Both the position numbers and the translations under genes were made by a program. This document shows positions 20,835 through 24,829 of a stretch of DNA of 24,829 bases, one piece after another. The notes beneath the pieces were generated by a model. It did not search any database and was not told the DNA's origin. It saw only the letters and a program-made list of their open reading frames with translations. Within the stretch, counting starts at the first letter, position 1, and each line of letters begins with the position of its first letter. Source of the DNA: Deinococcus sp. YIM 134068 (GTDB taxonomy: Bacteria; Deinococcota; Deinococci; Deinococcales; Deinococcaceae); NCBI RefSeq assembly GCF_036543075.1, contig NZ_JAZHPF010000036.1:1-24829 (forward strand). Direction: 5' to 3'.

Positions 20835-20840
20835 TACGGT
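20835..20840 (+). promoter_or_regulatory. TACGGT -10 box, leaderless-type promoter of the GNAT gene
   Basis: TANNNT ending 7 nt before ATG 20848. It also argues against the GTG at 20839, which would overlap the box. Confidence 0.5.
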
Positions 20841-20847
20841 GCCCCGC

Positions 20848-21579
20848 ATGACCCGCACCACCCCCTCCCCCGTGACCGTCCGCCGCGTCACCGACCCCGC
20901 CGACCCGGCCCTGGAGGCGTTCGGCCACATTCAGGAGGCGAGCTACTACGCCCCCGACATGCTCATCCCGCCGGGGGTCTTTCCGCACCTCGTCGCCGGG
21001 CGGGGTGGGCGCGAGGACCGCATCCTGGTCGCCGAGGACGAGGCGGGTGCCGTGCTGGGCGGCACGGTGTATCACCTGCTGCCACGGGCGGGCTTCAGCT
21101 CCTTCGTTGCGGTCTCGCCCGCCGCACGGGGCCGGGGGGTCGCCCGCGCCATTCACCGCGCCAAGCTGGGGGAGGTGCGGGCGCGGGGGCTGGCCGGACT
21201 CTTCGCCGACAGCGTGTTCGCCGGGCGGCAGGACACCGAGGCCCGCGTGGCGGAGGCCCGCGTCGGCACCGATCCGCTCGCCCGCCGCCGTGCGCTACAC
21301 GCGCTGGGCTACCGCACCGTGGACGCACCGTACTGGCAACCCGTCGGCGGCCCGGACGGCAGCCCCCTCACCGACCTCGACCTCCTCTTCCACCCGCTGG
21401 ACGGCGGAGACACGGTGGAGACGGCACTAGTGACGGAAACGCTGCGCGCCTACTGGGACGCCTGGCTGGGGAGGAAGAGGGCCGCAAGGGAGGCCGCTGC
21501 CCTCACCGAACGGGCGGGCCACCCCGACGCGCTCGCGCTGCTGTCCGCGACGCAGACGCCGAGGTACTGGAGGAGGTGA
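20848..21579 (+). CDS. GNAT-family N-acetyltransferase
   Basis: 243 aa. The acetyl-CoA pyrophosphate loop is [22 protein letters not shown] (R/Q-x-x-G-x-G/A form, RGRGVA at 94-99), preceded by the strand [12 protein letters not shown] and followed by an unusual C-terminal half with [21 protein letters not shown], in the usual GNAT position for the GF/GY acceptor strand. The C-terminal ~45 residues are a charged helix ([18 protein letters not shown]). Acceptor unknown. ATG 20848 is chosen over GTG 20839 because of the TACGGT box. Divergent from glnS; its stop is 11 nt before the tRNA terminator region on the other strand. Confidence 0.85.
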   Translation: MTRTTPSPVTVRRVTDPADPALEAFGHIQEASYYAPDMLIPPGVFPHLVAGRGGREDRILVAEDEAGAVLGGTVYHLLPRAGFSSFVAVSPAARGRGVARAIHRAKLGEVRARGLAGLFADSVFAGRQDTEARVAEARVGTDPLARRRALHALGYRTVDAPYWQPVGGPDGSPLTDLDLLFHPLDGGDTVETALVTETLRAYWDAWLGRKRAAREAAALTERAGHPDALALLSATQTPRYWRR

Positions 21580-21589
21580 AGGAGGGGCA

Positions 21590-21617
21590 AAAGAAAAACA
21601 CCGCCCGAGACGGTGTT
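21590..21617 (-). terminator. Intrinsic terminator of tRNA-Ala
   Basis: Minus strand: AACACCG (21611-21617 side), loop TCTCGGG, CGGTGTT, then TTTCTTTT. It begins 7 nt after the encoded CCA. It may also stop GNAT transcripts, though the T-tract favours the minus direction. Confidence 0.8.
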
Positions 21618-21623
21618 CCTCTA

Positions 21624-21698
<75 letters not shown>

Positions 21699-21709
21699 TC
21701 AGCGCACGC

Positions 21710-21738
21710 AGGCTAGCAGAGGCCGGGGAGCGAGGCAA
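21710..21738 (-). promoter_or_regulatory. Promoter of tRNA-Ala
   Basis: Minus strand: TTGCCT (21733-21738), a 17-nt spacer ending TGC, TAGCCT (21710-21715). The box ends 11 nt before the mature 5' end. Same -35 and extended TGC as the infA promoter. Confidence 0.7.
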
Positions 21739-21781
21739 GGCGTAGGCCAGAGCGCGGACGGTCGGCGCTGGGCGACCCCGT

Positions 21782-21787
21782 TAGCAT
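21782..21787 (+). promoter_or_regulatory. TAGCAT -10 box, leaderless-type promoter of the nucleotidyltransferase
   Basis: Ends 7 nt before ATG 21795, and overlaps the alternative ATG 21786, which it argues against. Confidence 0.55.
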
Positions 21788-21794
21788 GTCGCCC

Positions 21795-23105
21795 ATGTTC
21801 CGCCGCCGCCCTCCCCTGCCCCCCTTCCCACCGGGTGCCCTGCTCGTGGGCGGGGCGGCCCGCGACTGGCTGCGCGGCGTGGCCCCCAAGGACTTCGACT
21901 GGGCGACCCCCGACCCCGAGGGCGCGGCGCGGGCATTGGCGGGGGAGGTGGGCGGGTCGGCCTTCCCACTGGACGAGGAGCGCGGCTACTGGCGTGTCCA
22001 CGCCCCGGACGGGGTGCAACATGACCTTGTTCCGCTGCCGGACGACGTGACGGACGACCTGCGGCGGCGCGACTTCACGGTGAACGCGCTGGCGCTGACG
22101 GCGGCGGGGCAGGTGATCGACCCCACGGGCGGGCGGGCGGACCTGCGTGCGCGGCGGCTGCGGATGGTCTCGGCGGCGAACCTGTGGGACGACCCGTTGC
22201 GGGCGTGGCGAGCGGTGCGGTTCGAGGTCACGCTCGGCTTCCGGCTGGAGGCGGGGACGGGGGCGGCGGTGCGGGAGGTCGCGGCGGAACTGGCGGCAGG
22301 CCAACTGCCCATGCCCGCGCCGGAGCGCACCCGCGACGAGATGCACGCCCTCCTCGGCCACCCGGACGCGGCGCGCGGGGTGCTGCGGCTCGAAGCCCTC
22401 GGCCTGCTCGCCCTCACTCTGCCGGAACTGCGGGAGGGCAGCGGGGTCACGCAGGGCGGCTTCCACCACCTCGACGTATTCGGGCATGGGGTGGAGGCGC
22501 TGCATCAGCTCCTCGCCCGCTTCCCGGACGCGAGCCTCCCCCTGCGCTGGGCAACGCTGCTGCACGACGTGGGCAAGCCGCGCGCCCAGGGCGTGAATCC
22601 GAGATCGGGCCGCACCACCTTCTACGACCACGACAAGCTCGGGGCGGCGCTGACCGGGCAGATTCTGACGCGGTTGCGGTTGCCCTCAGCTCAGGTCGAG
22701 CGGGCCGCCGCCCTCGTGCGGGCGCACATGGCTCCACTCCCGGCGGACGAGCGGGAGGCCCGGCGCTTCGTTCACCGCCGCCGCGACCTCCTGCCCGACC
22801 TGCTGCGGCTGATGCTCGCCGACCGGGAGGCCGCGCGTGGGCCGGACAGCCATCCCGCCATCCGCCACGCCTACGCCGCCGCGTTTGCCAGGGTGCTCGC
22901 GGCGCTGGAGGAAAGGCCCACCGCCCCGCCGCCCCTCCTCACGGGCGAGGACGTGATGAAACTACTCGGTATTCCCCCCGGCCCCGCCGTCGGACAGGCA
23001 CTCCGGGAGGTGGCGGAGGCGCAGGCGCTCGGCGAGGTGAACTCCTCCGAGGAAGCCCGCGCCCTGCTCCTCGCCCGCGCCTCACAGGAGAACCGGGTCC
23101 CCTGA
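21795..23105 (+). CDS. Class II tRNA nucleotidyltransferase / poly(A) polymerase-type protein with HD domain
   Basis: 436 aa. The nucleotidyltransferase head has [10 protein letters not shown] (19-28), the catalytic pair DFDW (Asp33, Asp35), [12 protein letters not shown] (90-101), [17 protein letters not shown] and [11 protein letters not shown] (133-143). [12 protein letters not shown] (176-187) matches the neck motif. A metal-binding HD domain follows, with [10 protein letters not shown] and LLHDVGK (His257, Asp258), as in E. coli-type enzymes. It probably repairs tRNA 3' ends. Deinococcus is known to split CCA addition between CC-adding and A-adding enzymes, and sequence reading alone does not tell which this is. 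ATG 21795 is set by the TAGCAT box; ATG 21786 is rejected. It is divergent from a tRNA-Ala that encodes its own CCA. Confidence 0.88.
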   Translation: MFRRRPPLPPFPPGALLVGGAARDWLRGVAPKDFDWATPDPEGAARALAGEVGGSAFPLDEERGYWRVHAPDGVQHDLVPLPDDVTDDLRRRDFTVNALALTAAGQVIDPTGGRADLRARRLRMVSAANLWDDPLRAWRAVRFEVTLGFRLEAGTGAAVREVAAELAAGQLPMPAPERTRDEMHALLGHPDAARGVLRLEALGLLALTLPELREGSGVTQGGFHHLDVFGHGVEALHQLLARFPDASLPLRWATLLHDVGKPRAQGVNPRSGRTTFYDHDKLGAALTGQILTRLRLPSAQVERAAALVRAHMAPLPADEREARRFVHRRRDLLPDLLRLMLADREAARGPDSHPAIRHAYAAAFARVLAALEERPTAPPPLLTGEDVMKLLGIPPGPAVGQALREVAEAQALGEVNSSEEARALLLARASQENRVP

Positions 23106-23172
23106 CCCTTTTTGACAACCGTCCCCCGGCGACTCCTCCCCACCCTGTCAGTTTTCCGTAGGGTCCGCCCCG

Positions 23173-23178
23173 TATGCT
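23173..23178 (+). promoter_or_regulatory. TATGCT -10 box upstream of the GH13 gene
   Basis: Ends 8 nt before ATG 23187. It fixes the start 75 nt downstream of the longest possible ORF start. A TTGACA at 23112-23117 is too distant to pair with it. Confidence 0.5.
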
Positions 23179-23186
23179 GCCGGGCG

Positions 23187-24635
23187 ATGAATCCCCCCGT
23201 GCCCCACCCCGTCACCCCCGAGTGGGTCAAGGATGCCGTCTTCTACCAGATTTTCCCCGACCGCTTCGCCCGCAGCGGGCGCGTCACCGGCCTGAATCTT
23301 CAGGAGTGGGGCGACAAACCGCACTTCCACAACTATATGGGCGGCGACCTGTGGGGCGTGGTGGACCACCTCGATCATATCCAGTCCCTCGGCGTGAACG
23401 CCATCTACTTCTGCCCGGTGTTCCAGTCGGCCAGCAACCACCGCTACCACACCCACGACTACTCCCGGGTGGACCCCATGCTCGGCGGCGACGAGGCGTT
23501 GCGCGTCCTGATCGACGAGGCGCACGCGCGGGGCATCCGGGTGGTGCTGGACGGGGTGTTCAACCACGCGAGCCGGGGCTTTTTCCAGTTCAACGACCTG
23601 CTGGAGCAGGGGGAGGCGAGCGCGTACCGCGACTGGTTCCACGTCTCCTCCTGGCCGCTGCACGCCTACGAGGACGCGCGGCCCGCCGGGTATCAGGCGT
23701 GGTGGGGCAACCGGGCGCTGCCGAAGTTCAACACGAACACCCCCGCCGTCCGCGACTTTCTATGGGACGTGGCCGAATACTGGACGCGCTTCGGCATCGA
23801 CGGCTGGCGGCTGGACGTGCCCAACGAGATCGACGACGACGAGTTCTGGCGGGAGTTCCGCCGCCGGGTCAAGGGGGTCAACCCGGACGCCTACATCGTC
23901 GGTGAAATCTGGGGCGACGCCCACCGCTGGCTCGCCGGGGACCAGTTCGACGCGGTGATGAACTACCACTTCACCCGGCCCTGCCTCGCCTTTTTCGGGG
24001 CGCGGACGCTCGACCACCCCATGAACGAGAGGAGCGGCACGGGACGCGTGGACCCGATGGACGCCGCCGCCTTCGCCCGCCGCATGAGCGACGTGACGCG
24101 CATGTATCACCCCGATATCGTGGCCGCGCAGCTCAACCTGCTCGACTCGCACGACACGGCCCGCTACCTCACCGCCGTGGGCGGCGACGCGACCGCCTCC
24201 CGTCTCGCCACCGTCTTTCAGATGACGTACCTGGGTGCCCCGTGCATCTACTACGGCGACGAGGTGGGACTGCCCGGCGGCCCCGACCCCGACTGCCGCC
24301 GCGCCTTCCCCTGGCACGACGAGGCGAGCTGGGACCGCGAGACGCTGAGGCTGACGCGCACCCTTACCGCCGCCCGTCACGCTTCGGAGGCCCTGCGGCG
24401 CGGAAGTTTTCACGTCACCCACGCGCAGGGCGACCACCTCGTCTTCGTGCGCGGGCATGAGGGCGGAAACGCCCACGTCGCCCTCAACTGCGGCTTCGAC
24501 CCCGCCCGCCTCCCTCTGGCCGACGTTCAGCCGGGCAATTACCGGGATGCGCTCACGGGGCGGACGTATGAGTTGAGTGGTCAGACTGACATAGAGGTTC
24601 CGGCGCGTGGGGCGGTGGTGCTGGTTCGGGCATGA
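23187..24635 (+). CDS. GH13 alpha-amylase-family glycoside hydrolase (maltogenic amylase/cyclodextrinase-like)
   Basis: 482 aa, cytoplasmic (no signal peptide). All four GH13 regions are present: DGVFNH (122-127), GWRLDVPNE with nucleophile Asp210, the acid/base Glu240 in VGEIWGDA, and LLDSHDT with Asp323. [15 protein letters not shown] at the start and [14 protein letters not shown] are typical of the neopullulanase/cyclomaltodextrinase subgroup (GH13_20-like). The usual N-terminal CBM34 domain is absent, so the barrel starts at residue ~12; dimerisation through that domain is not possible. It ends in a short C-terminal beta domain ([24 protein letters not shown]). ATG 23187 is supported by the TATGCT box. 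Likely acts on maltodextrins; specificity not provable here. Confidence 0.92.
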   Translation: MNPPVPHPVTPEWVKDAVFYQIFPDRFARSGRVTGLNLQEWGDKPHFHNYMGGDLWGVVDHLDHIQSLGVNAIYFCPVFQSASNHRYHTHDYSRVDPMLGGDEALRVLIDEAHARGIRVVLDGVFNHASRGFFQFNDLLEQGEASAYRDWFHVSSWPLHAYEDARPAGYQAWWGNRALPKFNTNTPAVRDFLWDVAEYWTRFGIDGWRLDVPNEIDDDEFWREFRRRVKGVNPDAYIVGEIWGDAHRWLAGDQFDAVMNYHFTRPCLAFFGARTLDHPMNERSGTGRVDPMDAAAFARRMSDVTRMYHPDIVAAQLNLLDSHDTARYLTAVGGDATASRLATVFQMTYLGAPCIYYGDEVGLPGGPDPDCRRAFPWHDEASWDRETLRLTRTLTAARHASEALRRGSFHVTHAQGDHLVFVRGHEGGNAHVALNCGFDPARLPLADVQPGNYRDALTGRTYELSGQTDIEVPARGAVVLVRA

Positions 24636-24670
24636 AGGGAAATTGACGGCAGCTTTTTTGGAGGCTCTGC

Positions 24671-24702
24671 CCGCTCACCCCCACCCGACCTCCCCCCTTG
24701 TG
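24671..24702. repeat. Half copy of the family A palindromic repeat
   Basis: CCGCTCACCCCCACCCGACC then TCCCCCC-TTGTG, matching the left half of the other copies. It stops in the hairpin loop region, where the expected GGGGGAGG arm is replaced by GACGCTTGATG. This marks a probable insertion junction. Confidence 0.6.
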
Positions 24703-24829
24703 ACGCTTGATGTGCAATGAGAGGAGGTGAACAACGGACGGTGCGAGCATCTGTCAGAACAGGTTGTGACCCCAGTTCTCGATGCCCAGACCGTCCTGAC
24801 GACACTGTACTGCCTGATTGACGATACCC
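24702..24829 (+). mobile_element. Left end of a probable insertion sequence (continues past window)
   Basis: Foreign-looking sequence begins directly after the broken repeat and carries the start of a transposase-like ORF. Terminal inverted repeat and target duplication cannot be checked because the right end is outside the window. The exact left boundary is uncertain by a few bases. Confidence 0.5.
24727..24829 (+). CDS. Transposase-like protein, N-terminal fragment (3' end outside window)
   Basis: Open frame from GTG 24727 (M-N-N-G-R-C-E-H-L) to the window edge. GTG 24766 (M-T-P-V-L-D-A-Q-T) is the alternative start. The readable part ends LDAQTVLTTLYCLIDDT. A leading L-T-x-L-Y-C-L-x-D-D block is reminiscent of the N-terminus of some DDE transposases common in Deinococcus (IS982-like or IS4/IS5-superfamily); the family cannot be fixed from 34 residues. 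AGGAGG abuts GTG 24727, too close to be a good ribosome binding site for it. The catalytic residues lie beyond the window. Confidence 0.45.
   Translation, partial: MNNGRCEHLSEQVVTPVLDAQTVLTTLYCLIDDT

Noticed and set aside
20778..20930. 51-codon N-terminal extension of glnS
   Set aside because: It overlaps the divergent GNAT start, and the TATCCT box before ATG 20777 places the start there.
23112..23186. Upstream extension of the GH13 enzyme starting at 23112
   Set aside because: It overlaps the TATGCT promoter box, and GH13 homology begins with the ATG 23187 frame (W-V-K-D-A-V-F-Y).
24717..24821. Short ORF from ATG 24717 (M-R-G-G-E-Q)
   Set aside because: It is out of frame with the transposase-like reading, Arg/Asp-rich, and stops before the window end.

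Overview
The window is about 70% G+C and its gene content points to a Deinococcus chromosome (Deinococcota). The evidence is a glutaminyl-tRNA synthetase carrying a C-terminal YqeY/GatB-tail-like domain, an RNA polymerase alpha C-terminal domain with the Thermus-Deinococcus pattern, a zinc-free S4, and many genes whose only promoter-like element is a TANNNT box ending 6-9 nt before the start codon. That last pattern is the one known from leaderless Deinococcus transcripts. The species cannot be named from sequence reading alone.

Layout, left to right. (1) 1-4.3 kb: the C-terminal protease half of FtsH (+) converges on an MscS-type channel (-), followed by a plsX/NYN-domain overlap pair (-) and a DUF309 protein (-). 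(2) 4.3-5.4 kb: thioredoxin (+) converges on an RBBP9/YdeN-type serine hydrolase (-). (3) 5.4-9.0 kb: the alpha ribosomal operon on the minus strand, infA-rpmJ-rpsM-rpsK-rpsD-rpoA-rplQ. It has a recognisable promoter before infA and a UUCG-type intrinsic terminator after rplQ. rpmJ (37 aa) and the structured rpsK-rpsD spacer are easily missed. (4) 9.1-15.8 kb: a beta-lactamase-fold serine hydrolase (+) overlaps convergently with an unknown lipoprotein (-). Next come an LptD/OstA-like outer-membrane protein (-) and a SpoIID-domain protein (-) whose end overlaps the lptD start. (5) 16.0-18.3 kb: an FAD oxidoreductase (+) and an unrecognised 293-aa protein (-). (6) 18.4-23.1 kb: glnS (-) diverges from a GNAT protein (+). 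A tRNA-Ala(UGC) (-) with its own promoter and terminator diverges from a class II tRNA nucleotidyltransferase/HD protein (+). (7) 23.2-24.8 kb: a GH13 alpha-amylase-family enzyme (+), then what looks like the left end of an insertion sequence running off the window.

Most genes are housekeeping genes, and I found no defence system, prophage, CRISPR array or biosynthetic cluster. The unusual layer is the DNA between the genes, and sometimes inside them. Degenerate tandem repeats with a strict 7-bp period (each locus with its own heptad; one locus with an 8-bp period) sit at about nine places. Two of these blocks lie in frame in the GlnRS hinge. A second, palindromic GC-rich repeat family occurs about five times. 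One copy is in frame in the SpoIID C-terminus, and another appears to have been split at its centre by the insertion sequence at the right edge.
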